In this document: piece after piece, positions 24,811-33,712 of the stretch
Layout: each line of letters opens with the position of its first letter
How positions within the stretch are numbered: position 1 is the stretch's first letter
From: Rhizobium sophorae
GTDB taxonomy: Bacteria > Pseudomonadota > Alphaproteobacteria > Rhizobiales > Rhizobiaceae
Reading direction: 5' to 3'
DNA: 64,000 nucleotides
Assembly: GCF_013087515.1 (NCBI RefSeq)
Contig: NZ_JABFCN010000003.1
Coordinates: 248,001-312,000, forward strand
Made by a program: the position numbers and the translations under genes
The notes under the pieces: model-generated
What the model was told of the DNA's origin: nothing
What the model saw: only the letters and a program-made list of their open reading frames with translations
Databases searched by the model: none

Positions 24811-26462
24811 GCAATCTCATCGAAATCCGTGACCTGAAGGTCGAGGCCACCACCGATTCCGGCCGTCGTGTCGAAATCATCAAGGGTGTCAGCCTCGATG
24901 TTGCCGAGGGCGAGATCGTCGCGCTGATCGGCGAGAGCGGCTCGGGCAAGACTACCATCGCCCTGACCCTGATGGGCCACACCCGTGCGGGCTGTCGTAT
25001 CTCCGGCGGCAGCGTTTTGGTCGGCGGTAAGGACATGGTCACGCTCAGCGAAAAGCAGCGCGCCAAGGTGCGCGGCACCGAAGTCGCCTATGTCCCGCAA
25101 TCGGCCGCCGCCGCCTTCAACCCGGCCACATCGATCATGGATCAGGTGATCGAAGTCACTCGTATCCATCACCTGATGTCGCCGGACGATGCGCGTGCTC
25201 GGGCAGTCGAGCTCTTCCGGGCGCTGTCGCTGCCGAACCCCGAGACGATCGGCAGCCGTTATCCGCACCAGGTTTCCGGCGGCCAGCTGCAGCGTCTGGC
25301 GGCCGCCATGGCGCTGATCGGCGACCCGACCCTCGTCATCTTCGACGAGCCGACGACGGCGCTCGACGTCACGACCCAGATCGAAGTGCTGCGTGCTTTC
25401 AAGTCGGTCATGAAGAAGGGCGGCATAGCAGGTGTTTATGTCTCGCACGACCTTGCCGTCGTCGCCCAGATCGCCGACCGTATCGTTGTCTTGAAAGGCG
25501 GAGAGACCCAGGAAACGGGCACCACCGAAGATATCCTCAACAACGCCAAGCACCCCTATACCAGGGAGCTGCTTGCAGCCTTCGAGCCGAAACTGCGCGC
25601 AGCAGCAGCCCCCGTCGAGAAAGCGGCGGCTCCGCTTCTGAAGATAGAAGATCTCGTCGCTGGCTATGGACAGCGCCAGGCTGACGGGCTGCCGCTCGTT
25701 CGCGCGGTCGAGCACGTGAGCCTGAAGGTGGAAAAAGGCCGCAATCTCGGCATCATCGGCGAATCCGGTTGCGGCAAGTCGACACTCGCCCGTACCATCG
25801 CCGGCATCCTGCCGGCCGCGATCGGCAAGATCACCTTCGACGGCACCGAACTGCATCGCAACGCGCGCAAGCGTTCACGTGATGAGTTGCGCGAGATGCA
25901 GATCGTCTTCCAATATGCCGATACCGCACTCAATCCCGCAAAATCGGTCGAGGACATACTCGACAGACCTTTGGTCTTTTACCACGCTATGGATAGAAAA
26001 GCGCGGAACGCCCGAATCGATCAACTGCTCGATATGGTACGCCTGCCCCGCAACCTGCGCCATCGCCGGCCGGGCGAACTCTCGGGCGGCCAGAAGCAGC
26101 GTGTCAACTTCGCCAGGGCGCTCGCTGCCGATCCGAAGCTGATCCTCTGCGACGAGATTACCTCGGCGCTCGACACCGTGGTTGCCGCCGCCGTCATCGA
26201 CCTGCTCAAGGAATTGCAGCGGGAACTCGGCCTCTCCTACATCTTCATCAGCCACGACCTCTCAGTGGTGGAGGCGATCTGCGACGAGATCGTCGTGATG
26301 TATGGAGGCAGGAAGGTCGAGGAAATCACCTCCTCAACAGTGAGGGCGCCGCAACACCCCTATTCGCAACTGCTCTTCTCATCGGTGCCGACACTCGATC
26401 CGGCCTGGCTCGACGGGCTCCAGCAGGATCCGGAACTGGTGCGGGCTTATTGCCGGCACTGA
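24807..26462 (+). CDS. Fused double ATPase of the Dpp/Opp-type importer
   Basis: 551 residues containing two complete ABC ATPase domains in one chain, equivalent to a DppD-DppF fusion. Domain 1: Walker A GESGSGKTT (~46-54), signature VSGGQLQRLA, Walker B LVIFDEPTTALD. Domain 2: Walker A GESGCGKST (~318-326), signature LSGGQKQRVN, Walker B LILCDEITSALD. Both carry the following H-loop His (SHDLAVV, SHDLSVV). It powers uptake by the two permeases encoded just upstream and is the last gene of the operon. No obvious terminator hairpin with a T-run was found immediately after it. Confidence 0.93.
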   Translation: MSNLIEIRDLKVEATTDSGRRVEIIKGVSLDVAEGEIVALIGESGSGKTTIALTLMGHTRAGCRISGGSVLVGGKDMVTLSEKQRAKVRGTEVAYVPQSAAAAFNPATSIMDQVIEVTRIHHLMSPDDARARAVELFRALSLPNPETIGSRYPHQVSGGQLQRLAAAMALIGDPTLVIFDEPTTALDVTTQIEVLRAFKSVMKKGGIAGVYVSHDLAVVAQIADRIVVLKGGETQETGTTEDILNNAKHPYTRELLAAFEPKLRAAAAPVEKAAAPLLKIEDLVAGYGQRQADGLPLVRAVEHVSLKVEKGRNLGIIGESGCGKSTLARTIAGILPAAIGKITFDGTELHRNARKRSRDELREMQIVFQYADTALNPAKSVEDILDRPLVFYHAMDRKARNARIDQLLDMVRLPRNLRHRRPGELSGGQKQRVNFARALAADPKLILCDEITSALDTVVAAAVIDLLKELQRELGLSYIFISHDLSVVEAICDEIVVMYGGRKVEEITSSTVRAPQHPYSQLLFSSVPTLDPAWLDGLQQDPELVRAYCRH

Positions 26463-26843
26463 GCGCCGATTCAAGGCGTTGCCGCGCTGCCCTCCTCGGA
26501 GCCAAAAGCGAGATACTTGCCGGACTCAGCGCGCACCCGGTCAGGTCATGTTGAAAAGGCTAGGCTTCACGGCAAGAGATCTGCAAGTGGCGGCGAACAT
26601 GGCTTTGGAAAGACGGCCCGAAATTCTGTCGCAAGTCCTTCCAAACAGTATGAGACTCCTAATTATGGGGAGAACAACCTGCGACAGAGATAATCGGCCT
26701 CTCAATTGGGTCGAGGAGATGCAGTTGGGTAAGGTCGATTTGCCCCCCGGACAGAGTGCGTTGGGACATTCGGCCACAGGGGCGGATGAAAGAACATCCA
26801 GCCGTGATATCAGGAGCGGCCCCGGTGCGGTCCTTCTCGCCAA
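26463..26843. other. Non-coding gap (no convincing gene)
   Basis: About 380 bases between the fused ATPase gene and the convergent Lrp-type gene. ORFs of 122 codons (plus) and 100 codons (minus) overlap each other here, but neither has a recognisable domain, conserved-looking composition or good ribosome site, so neither is called. It may be the remnant of an older gene. Confidence 0.5.
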
Positions 26844-27320
26844 CTAATGCGGAAACAAGGTGGTGAGCGGCATGTGGGCTTTGATGATCGGCGATTTCAG
26901 CACGACGAAGCTGAAATATTTGTCGATACCGACGTCCATGTCGGTGAGGCGCTCCATGATCGTCTGGTATTCGTCGATGCCGGCGGTGACGAATTTCAGC
27001 AGATAATCGTAGCCGCCCGAAACCAGATGGCATTCGATCACCTGGTCGACTTTTTCGATCGCCGCCAGGAAGCGGGCGAAATCGATCTGCCGATGGTTCT
27101 TCAGGGTGATCTCGGTGAATACAGTCAGCGTCTGCCCCAGTTTGCTGACGTTGATTTGGGCCGAATAACCTTCGATATAGCCCTCCGACTGCAGCTTCTT
27201 CACCCGCATCAAGCAGGGGCTCGGCGACAGATTGACCAGTTCGGCGAGTTCCACATTCGTGACGCGGCCATTCTTCTGCAGTTCGTAAAGGATTTTTACG
27301 TCGATCCGGTCGAGTTTCAT
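26844..27320 (-). CDS. Lrp/AsnC-family transcriptional regulator
   Basis: 158 residues from ATG 27320; the frame is open to 27563 but the extension crosses the divergent promoter region. The N-terminal helix-turn-helix reads DRIDVKILYELQKNGRVTNVELA followed by LSPSPCLMRVKKL, and the C-terminal RAM effector domain includes VTAGIDEYQTIMERL. These proteins sense amino acids and form octamers on DNA. It is divergent from the DAO-family oxidoreductase gene at 27554, and a near-consensus Lrp box lies between them, so it probably controls that gene, itself, and perhaps the importer operon. Confidence 0.92.
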   Translation of the reverse strand: MKLDRIDVKILYELQKNGRVTNVELAELVNLSPSPCLMRVKKLQSEGYIEGYSAQINVSKLGQTLTVFTEITLKNHRQIDFARFLAAIEKVDQVIECHLVSGGYDYLLKFVTAGIDEYQTIMERLTDMDVGIDKYFSFVVLKSPIIKAHMPLTTLFPH

Positions 27321-27357
27321 CTCACACGCCCTCACTTGCTGGAGATCGCCAATGACG

Positions 27358-27372
27358 CAGCAGATTATGCTG
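27358..27372. promoter_or_regulatory. Lrp-type operator
   Basis: CAGCAGATTATGCTG matches the classic Lrp consensus YAGHAWATTWTDCTR at 14 of 15 positions and lies within a perfect 6-5-6 inverted repeat (27357-27373). It is 38 bases upstream of the lrp-type start codon and about 180 bases upstream of the divergent oxidoreductase. Confidence 0.7.
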
Positions 27373-27553
27373 CTTGTTCCCGACACCAACCTTAGCACAT
27401 GGCGTCGGCCTGTCGATCGCGTTGCGAGACAGGCCGAAGCACAAACGGCTGCTGGCATCCTCCCAACACGGAATCTTCTGCTGCCACCAACCGATCTCCG
27501 GCAAAGCCGTGGCGTCAGATTCGCTACACTACGGTTAAAACGGAGACTCTCCC

Positions 27554-28879
27554 ATGCCCGCACCGCTCAATCGCGTCGACACGACGCCGGAACTGCCTTC
27601 CACCGCTGATGTCGTGGTCATCGGCGGCGGCATCGTCGGCGTCTTCACGGCCTATTATCTCACTCGGCGCGGATTGAAGGTGGCCCTCGTCGAGAAGGGA
27701 CTGATCGGCGCCGAACAATCGAGCCGTAACTGGGGCTGGTGCCGCCAGCAGAACCGCGACGCCCGCGAATTGCCGATGTCGACGAAGAGCCTCCATCTGT
27801 GGGAGCGCTTCGCCACTGAGACCGGTGAGGACACCGGCTTCCGCCGTTGCGGCCTCTTCTACCTCAGCAATAGCGACCAGGAACTGTCCGGTTGGGCCCG
27901 TTGGCGCGATTTCGCCCGCTCGGTCGGCGTCACGACGCATATGCTGAGCAGCGCAGAGGCAACCGAACGCGGGCATGCCACCGGCACCTCATGGAAAGGC
28001 GGGGTGTTTTCGCCGACCGATGGCACCGCCGATCCGGCGAGCGCTGCGCCGGCCGTGGCGCGCGCGATCCTGAAGCTCGGCGGCACGGTGCATCAGTCTT
28101 GTGCTGCCCGCGGCCTCGACATCGAAGGCGGCAGGCTCTCGGGCGTCGTCACCGAGCATGGCACGATCCGCACGAAAATCGCGATCCTGGCCGGTGGCGC
28201 CTGGGCCTCCTCCTTTTGCCGCCAGCTCGGTATTCGATTTCCGCAAGCCTCGATACGCTCCTCGATCCTCTCCGTATCTCCAGGGGCAAGCAGCCTGCCG
28301 GATGCGCTGCATACATCAGCCGTTTCGGTGACGCGACGCCGCGATGGCGGCCACACGCTGGCGATCAGTGGCCGCGCCCGCGTCGACCCGACACCGCAGC
28401 AGTTCCGCTTCGCGCGGCAGTTCCTGCCGATGTTCGCCCGGCGCTGGCGCAGTCTTGCACCCGGCGGGTTGGAAGGGTTTCGCTCCGGTCACGAGTCTCT
28501 GGCACGCTGGCGGCTCGACAGGCCGACGCCGATGGAGCGCATGCGCATCCTCGACCCGGCGGTCGACGAGGCCACCATTGCCCTCACCCATGCGCGGGCG
28601 CTCGAGCTTCTGCCCGACTTGAAGAAGACCGCCATCAGCGCGACCTGGGCAGGCTATATCGACAGCACGCCCGATGGCGTGCCGGGGATCGGCGAGATCG
28701 CCACCTTGCCCGGTTTCATCCTTGCTGCCGGCTTCAGCGGTCACGGCTTCGGCATCGGGCCGGGCGCCGGTCATCTGATCGCCGATATCGTCACGGGCGA
28801 TGAGCCGATCGTTGATCCCAGGCCCTACCATCCCGACCGCTTCGGGGGATCCGCCTGGGGCAAAGTCGCCGATTTTTAG
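27554..28879 (+). CDS. FAD-dependent D-amino-acid dehydrogenase-like oxidoreductase (DAO family)
   Basis: 441 residues. The FAD-binding motif VVVIGGGIVGVFTAYYLTRRG starts near residue 22, followed by the second motif EQSSRNWGWCRQQNRD, and the C-terminal FAD/substrate region reads LAAGFSGHGFGIGPGAGHLIAD. It should oxidise an amino acid or amine and pass electrons to oxygen or the quinone pool. It is divergent from the Lrp-type regulator with an Lrp box between, so regulation by an amino acid is likely. It is similar in family, not in close sequence, to the oxidoreductase at 10827-12101. 28880-28990 downstream holds no gene. Confidence 0.87.
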   Translation: MPAPLNRVDTTPELPSTADVVVIGGGIVGVFTAYYLTRRGLKVALVEKGLIGAEQSSRNWGWCRQQNRDARELPMSTKSLHLWERFATETGEDTGFRRCGLFYLSNSDQELSGWARWRDFARSVGVTTHMLSSAEATERGHATGTSWKGGVFSPTDGTADPASAAPAVARAILKLGGTVHQSCAARGLDIEGGRLSGVVTEHGTIRTKIAILAGGAWASSFCRQLGIRFPQASIRSSILSVSPGASSLPDALHTSAVSVTRRRDGGHTLAISGRARVDPTPQQFRFARQFLPMFARRWRSLAPGGLEGFRSGHESLARWRLDRPTPMERMRILDPAVDEATIALTHARALELLPDLKKTAISATWAGYIDSTPDGVPGIGEIATLPGFILAAGFSGHGFGIGPGAGHLIADIVTGDEPIVDPRPYHPDRFGGSAWGKVADF

Positions 28880-28990
28880 GGCACGGTCGGCTTTGCGCGA
28901 CGTTCGACGACGCCGATCGGCACGACTTGGTACCGGCCACAGGAGCTGATGCATCACGTTTTGATTGCCACGATCACGACAAACCGGCGA

Positions 28991-29842
28991 TCAGAGGAAG
29001 AGTGATCGCTTCGGTTCCTCACCGGCATCATTGACAATCAAGGCGTGCAATGCCGCCGCCACAGGTGTGCCGAGGACGGCGAGATCGCGTACTGTGCTCA
29101 TGTGATTGCCCTCTGCGACCTGCGATGCCCGCACGTCAAGCCCTTGGGCGGCAAGAATGTCCCTGAAAGCATTCGCCTGGATTTTGAATGGACCGGTTTC
29201 CCGTTCGCCGATCATGATAGCCACACGCGTTGCAGGATCGTGCTCGTGACGCATGGGCGTAAACCGTCGCACCTCCTCGTCGCTCAATGCAATTTCGTCG
29301 CGCAGGAAAGACCTCTGCAGGGGGGCGAGATCGTATAGCCCGCCAAGCAGGAAAGCAGCGACTACGTCCGAAGGCGCTGGCGAGCGATGGAAGAGAAAGG
29401 TTGCAAGATGTGCACCGGCGGAGTGGCCGCTGACGGAGAACCGCTTTGACGTGGCGCCAAAACGATCGGCATGCGCCAGCAGGAATGCCTTGGCTTTCAG
29501 GACCTGACCAACCAGGACGTCCATTCTCGCCGTGGGCATCAAGGAGTAATCGACGATAGCTGCGACCGCGCCGGCGCCGGTAATGGTCTCGGCGACGCAG
29601 GAATAGTCCTCCTTGGAAAACATCCGCCAATAGCCGCCATGGATGAACATGTGGATCGGCAAGTCCGAGCCGGCGCTATCTGGCATGAAGATGTCGAGCG
29701 TCTCGCCAGGTCCAGCCCCGTAGGCGATGTTGGCCTCCATGGCGACAGTGCGCCGCGTTGCAAGGCTGCGAGCTCGGATATCGCCAACGATCGCGTCGAA
29801 ATCTGCGACATGGTCACGAATGCGGAACGGATCGGCGACCAC
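28991..29842 (-). CDS. Alpha/beta hydrolase, arylformamidase/esterase-like
   Basis: 283 residues of the alpha/beta hydrolase fold. The oxyanion-hole motif HGGYWRMF (~86-93) and nucleophile elbow SGHSAGAHLA (~155-164) place it with the hormone-sensitive-lipase/kynurenine-formamidase-like group. An Asp in the late strand and the His in VAEGNHMSTVRDL near the C-terminus complete the triad. It hydrolyses an ester or formamide in the cytosol. It is the last gene of the four-gene minus-strand operon, 11 bases after the aldehyde dehydrogenase, so it may act on an ester or lactone intermediate of that pathway. The substrate is unknown. Confidence 0.8.
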   Translation of the reverse strand: MVADPFRIRDHVADFDAIVGDIRARSLATRRTVAMEANIAYGAGPGETLDIFMPDSAGSDLPIHMFIHGGYWRMFSKEDYSCVAETITGAGAVAAIVDYSLMPTARMDVLVGQVLKAKAFLLAHADRFGATSKRFSVSGHSAGAHLATFLFHRSPAPSDVVAAFLLGGLYDLAPLQRSFLRDEIALSDEEVRRFTPMRHEHDPATRVAIMIGERETGPFKIQANAFRDILAAQGLDVRASQVAEGNHMSTVRDLAVLGTPVAAALHALIVNDAGEEPKRSLFL

Positions 29843-29853
29843 AGGTCCCTCCC

Positions 29854-31341
29854 TCAGAAACTTGTCGCAATGTACTTGGCTTCCATGAACTCCGCGATAC
29901 CGTGATGCTGCCCTCCTTCACGTCCAAGGCCGCTTTGTTTCACACCGCCAAAGGGGGCAGCGGGATCGGAGACCAGTCCACGATTTAGCGCAATCATGCC
30001 CGCCTCGACCTTGGAGGCGACCCGCATGCCGCGGCCAATGTCGCGGGTATAGATGTAGGCGGCGAGGCCATATTCCGTATCGTTGGCAGCAGCGATGACC
30101 TCGGCCTCGGTCTCGAAACCATAGAGCGGCGCGACGGGACCGAAAATCTCCTCACAGCCCATGTCGGAGTCCGGGGAAACATCGACAAGCACCGTCGGCG
30201 GATAAAAAAATCCGCGCCCTGCCAATGTTCGTCCGCCGCAGAGGGCGCGCGCGCCGCGCGAAATGGCGTCCGCGACCAGGCGCTCGATCTTCTCCACCGC
30301 CTTGCGCGTGATCATCGGACCGCATTCCGTATCCAGGCCCACGCCCGGGCCAACCCTAAGGGCGGCCATGCGTCGGGTGAATTTTTCCGCGAAGGCATCA
30401 TGGATACCGGACTGGACGTAAATGCGGTTTGCAGCCGTGCAGGCCTCACCCGCATTGCGCATTTTCGCGACCATCAGACCTTCGATCGCCGCGTCAATGT
30501 CCGCATCGTCGAAAACGATGAATGGCGCGTTGCCGCCGAGTTCCATGGAACAGGAGATGACATTTTTCGCCGCTTCGGCCAGTAGCGTGCGGCCGACGCC
30601 GGTCGAACCTGTGAAGGAAAGTTTTCGCACGCGCGGGTCGCCCAGCATCGCGGCGATGACGGGGCCCGGCGTCGATGTTGTCATCACGTTCACGACGCCC
30701 GGCGGCACGCCAGCCTCCTCGTAGAGAGCCGCAAGCGCGTAGGCCGTCAGCGGCGTCTCGCTCGCCGGCTTCAGGATGATGGTGCAGCCTGCGGCAAGGG
30801 CAGGCGCGATCTTGCGGGTCGCCATCGCGGCCGGGAAATTCCACGGTGTGATGAGAACGCAGATGCCGATAGGCTGGTAATCGACGACGATGCGGTTTCC
30901 ACCGGCCGGGGCAAGGCCGAACTCTCCGGAGATGCGCACCGCCTCCTCGGCGTTCCAACGAAAGAACTCAGCCGCATAGGCGACCTCGCCGCGCGCGTCG
31001 CGCAACGCCTTCCCGTTCTCGAGCGAAATGACCCTGGCAAGCGTTTCGGAGCGCTCCACCATAAGTTCGAAGCAACGGCGCAGAATCTCGGAACGCTTTC
31101 TCGGCGGCATCTCGCGCCAGCCTTCCGCCGCACTTGCGGCAGCTTCCACGGCCGCCGCGGCATCCGCGACCGTGGCATCGGGCACAGAGGCAATGACCGC
31201 CTCGGTCGAGGGGTCGATCACCTCGATCCGGCCCTCGCCCGCCGCAGGCCGCCAGGCGCCGCCAATATAGAGGCCGCGGGAGAACGAATTGAGCCCGAAG
31301 GGATCATGGTCTGGATGCGACGAATGCTGGTTGACGTTCAT
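29854..31341 (-). CDS. NAD(P)-dependent aldehyde dehydrogenase (SSADH-like)
   Basis: 495 residues of the aldehyde dehydrogenase superfamily. PWNFPAAMATRK, the general-base Glu in SMELGGNAPFIVFDDADID, the nucleophile Cys in NAGEACTAANR (~300) and the C-terminal PFGGVKQSGLGREGG are all intact. It resembles succinate-semialdehyde dehydrogenases and is a paralogue of the enzyme at 1043-2500. It follows the iron-dependent alcohol dehydrogenase by 14 bases, which suggests the two oxidise an alcohol to aldehyde and then to acid in sequence. The specific aldehyde is not deducible. Confidence 0.9.
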   Translation of the reverse strand: MNVNQHSSHPDHDPFGLNSFSRGLYIGGAWRPAAGEGRIEVIDPSTEAVIASVPDATVADAAAAVEAAASAAEGWREMPPRKRSEILRRCFELMVERSETLARVISLENGKALRDARGEVAYAAEFFRWNAEEAVRISGEFGLAPAGGNRIVVDYQPIGICVLITPWNFPAAMATRKIAPALAAGCTIILKPASETPLTAYALAALYEEAGVPPGVVNVMTTSTPGPVIAAMLGDPRVRKLSFTGSTGVGRTLLAEAAKNVISCSMELGGNAPFIVFDDADIDAAIEGLMVAKMRNAGEACTAANRIYVQSGIHDAFAEKFTRRMAALRVGPGVGLDTECGPMITRKAVEKIERLVADAISRGARALCGGRTLAGRGFFYPPTVLVDVSPDSDMGCEEIFGPVAPLYGFETEAEVIAAANDTEYGLAAYIYTRDIGRGMRVASKVEAGMIALNRGLVSDPAAPFGGVKQSGLGREGGQHHGIAEFMEAKYIATSF

Positions 31342-31355
31342 GATGGTATCCCAAG

Positions 31356-32585
31356 TCAGAGGGCGGAAGCGGCCAGATCGCCGTCATAGGCGGCGCGCAC
31401 CAGGCCACGCATGGCGGCGGTATCGAAGGAGCGGGGATTATTCTTGATCAGCCGGCCGATGCCGAGCGCCTGCTCGGCTGCCCAGTCGATCCGGTCTTCC
31501 GGCAGGCCGAGCTCGGCAAGCGTCGGCGAGATGCCGATCGCGGCGAAGAGCCGGCAGACCTCGCCGATCGCGGCATCGGCAATCGTTTCATCGTCCTCCA
31601 CTCCGGTGGCATCAAGGCCGAGCGCCCTACCGACAATGGCGATGTCCGCGCTCGCGACGCGGCGATTATATGTCATCACATAGGGCAGCATGGTCGCAAC
31701 CCCGAGGCCGTGCGGCGTATGGGTCAAGGCACCGACCGGATATTGCACGGCATGGGCCGCAGCGGTGCCCGCCGTTCCGAAGGCGCAGCCGGCTGCGAGC
31801 GCGCCCATCATCACATCGGCGCGCGCATCGATGTCGGCACCGTCGACGAATGCCTTTTCCAGGCTCCGGCTGAGGAGCCGGATGGCATGCAGCGCGAACT
31901 GGTCAGAGAGATCGCTCTTGCCGATGAAGACATGCTGCTGTGCGAGTTCAGGATCGCCGGGGCGGCGCATGGCCGTGAAGGCTTCGATGGCATGTGTCAA
32001 CGCATCCGCACCGGCAATCGCTGTGAGCCCAGGCGGGCAGGATAAGGTCAGTTCCGGGTCGCAGATCGCCGCTGCGGCGATGAGATATGGGCTGGAAATG
32101 CCAACCTTCAGGATACGATCGGGATCGGAAACAACCGCAACCGGCGTCACCTCGGACCCGGTCCCTGCCGTCGTCGGCACGGCGATGACCGGCAGGACGG
32201 GCGCCGGCACCTTGAACTCACCGTAATAATCGGCGAGCGCGCCTCCGTGAGCGAGCAGGAGCGAAGCGCATTTGGCCATGTCGAGACAGCTGCCTCCACC
32301 GATGCCGATCACCATATCGGGCTCAAAACCGCGCGAGGCTTCAACGCAAACCGCGACCGTATCTTGCGGCACGTCCGGCAGCGTGCGGTCATGCACCAGG
32401 ACGACGATGCCGGCTGTTTCAAGCGCGGCGATCATTTCCGCAAAGACCGGCGTTGCGGCAAAACGCGCATCCGTGCAGACGAGTGCGCGCCGGCCGGTTC
32501 TGCTGGCGACGCTCGCCAGCGCATGGCGCTGGCCGACGCCGAACAGGATTTCCCGCGGCAGCCTCAAGGCGGCAAACAGGCTCAT
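31356..32585 (-). CDS. Iron-containing alcohol dehydrogenase
   Basis: 409 residues from ATG 32585, whose start overlaps the stop of the upstream gene as ATGA; the longer frame to 32843 would overlap that gene and is rejected. The NAD motif IGIGGGSCLDMAK lies near residue 90, VPTTAGTGSEVT is the family signature, and the metal ligands are the Asp and His of GADALTHAIEAF plus two His in AVQYPVGALTHTPHGLG. Group III alcohol dehydrogenases oxidise primary alcohols, hydroxyacids or related compounds. It lies between an Ldh-family dehydrogenase and an aldehyde dehydrogenase. Confidence 0.9.
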   Translation of the reverse strand: MSLFAALRLPREILFGVGQRHALASVASRTGRRALVCTDARFAATPVFAEMIAALETAGIVVLVHDRTLPDVPQDTVAVCVEASRGFEPDMVIGIGGGSCLDMAKCASLLLAHGGALADYYGEFKVPAPVLPVIAVPTTAGTGSEVTPVAVVSDPDRILKVGISSPYLIAAAAICDPELTLSCPPGLTAIAGADALTHAIEAFTAMRRPGDPELAQQHVFIGKSDLSDQFALHAIRLLSRSLEKAFVDGADIDARADVMMGALAAGCAFGTAGTAAAHAVQYPVGALTHTPHGLGVATMLPYVMTYNRRVASADIAIVGRALGLDATGVEDDETIADAAIGEVCRLFAAIGISPTLAELGLPEDRIDWAAEQALGIGRLIKNNPRSFDTAAMRGLVRAAYDGDLAASAL

Positions 32586-33616
32586 GATCTTTGTCCCTCG
32601 AAGGCCAGAATGCGCGGGCGCGAAAGCGCGTTGAGGTCTTCCCAGAGGCGCTGGTCGATCTCGAACCCGTTGCGGCTTGCCGCCGCTCGTCGCCCGCGGG
32701 CACGATCGCCCGGGACGAGAACCGGTTCGCCGGCGCTGGCGGGTGGTGAAGCGCGCACGGCATCGAGATAGGTCGACAGCCGCTCCGGCAGTCCCGGCGC
32801 CAGACTGGGTTCGATCAAGATGAAGACGTCGCCCTTGTTGCACGGCGACTGGCTGTCGAGCGTACCGCGCGCATCCGGCGCGAGCGCCGAGCCGGCAAGA
32901 GCTGCCACCAGCAGCTCAAAAGCAATGCCGAGGCCGTAGCCCTTCGCGTCGCCAAAGGGCGCAATCGCGCCGGCCTTCGCACGCCCGGGATCGGTCGTCG
33001 GGTTACCGGCCGCATCGCGCGCCCATCCCTCGGGAATGGGCCTGCCGGTCGCCGCGTGGTGGTGGATCCTGCCCATCGGCACGAGGCTGGTGGCAAGATC
33101 GAGCACGAGCGGTTCCTCGGCGGTCGGCACGGCGATGGCGATGGGGTTGGTGCCGAGCATGGCCTGGGTACCGCCGAAGGGATGGACCAGCGCCTCGCTC
33201 GAGGAGAGCGCGATGCCGACGAAACCCATTGCGGCGATGGCCTCCACATAATGCGCGAGCATGCCGAGATGGTTGGCATTGCGCACGGCGACTAGGCCGA
33301 TGCCAAGATCCGGAATGTGAGGCGCCAGCCGCTCGATCGCGGCCATGGCAACGACGGGGCCAAATCCCGACGAACCCTCCACCTCCAGCACCGCATCCGC
33401 GCGCCAGCGCTGCGTGCCCTTCGTCTGCGGGTCAATGACCCCGCGCTCGATCCGTTCTACCAGCCGCGGAAGCCGGTACAGGCCATGCGAGGGGTGCCCC
33501 TTCATCTCTGCCGTTACCAGGACGCGAGCCTGCAGGGCCGCATGGTCAGGCGGTGCGCCATGCTCTTCCAGCAGCCGGGTGGCAAGCACAAGCGCCGCCG
33601 TTTCGGATATGCGCAT
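32582..33616 (-). CDS. Ldh-family (malate/L-lactate-type) NAD(P) dehydrogenase
   Basis: 344 residues of the type-2 malate/L-lactate/L-sulfolactate dehydrogenase family, which has its own fold rather than a classic Rossmann domain. The catalytic His is in KGHPSHGLYRLPRL near the N-terminus, followed by NANHLGMLAHYVEAI and the PFGGTQAMLGTNPIA cofactor region. The C-terminal GDAKGYGLGIAFELL is also characteristic. It reduces a 2-keto acid or oxidises a 2-hydroxy acid in the cytosol. It is the first gene of a four-gene operon divergent from a GntR regulator, and its stop overlaps the next start. The substrate could be a sugar-derived or ring-cleavage hydroxy acid. Confidence 0.9.
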   Translation of the reverse strand: MRISETAALVLATRLLEEHGAPPDHAALQARVLVTAEMKGHPSHGLYRLPRLVERIERGVIDPQTKGTQRWRADAVLEVEGSSGFGPVVAMAAIERLAPHIPDLGIGLVAVRNANHLGMLAHYVEAIAAMGFVGIALSSSEALVHPFGGTQAMLGTNPIAIAVPTAEEPLVLDLATSLVPMGRIHHHAATGRPIPEGWARDAAGNPTTDPGRAKAGAIAPFGDAKGYGLGIAFELLVAALAGSALAPDARGTLDSQSPCNKGDVFILIEPSLAPGLPERLSTYLDAVRASPPASAGEPVLVPGDRARGRRAAASRNGFEIDQRLWEDLNALSRPRILAFEGQRS

Positions 33617-33637
33617 GATTTCTCCTCCCTATATAAA

Positions 33638-33649
33638 ATCGTATAGGAT
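33638..33649. promoter_or_regulatory. Candidate GntR operator between divergent operons
   Basis: ATCGTATAGGAT is a 12-base near-palindrome (one mismatched pair) in the 96-base gap between the Ldh-family gene and the gntR-type gene, in an AT-rich stretch (33630-33660) that also repeats ATAGGAT. Its composition fits FCD-type GntR operators centred on TATA. Confidence 0.5.
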
Positions 33650-33712
33650 ATAGGATTGTCTTGGCCGCAGCATCGTGCTAGCGATTGAACCTGTCAAGAG
33701 GCAAGGCAGCAG

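Noticed and set aside
26479..26847. 122-codon plus-strand ORF in the gap before the Lrp gene
   Set aside because: Overlaps an equally weak minus ORF, no family match and no good ribosome site, so the stretch is reported as a gap.
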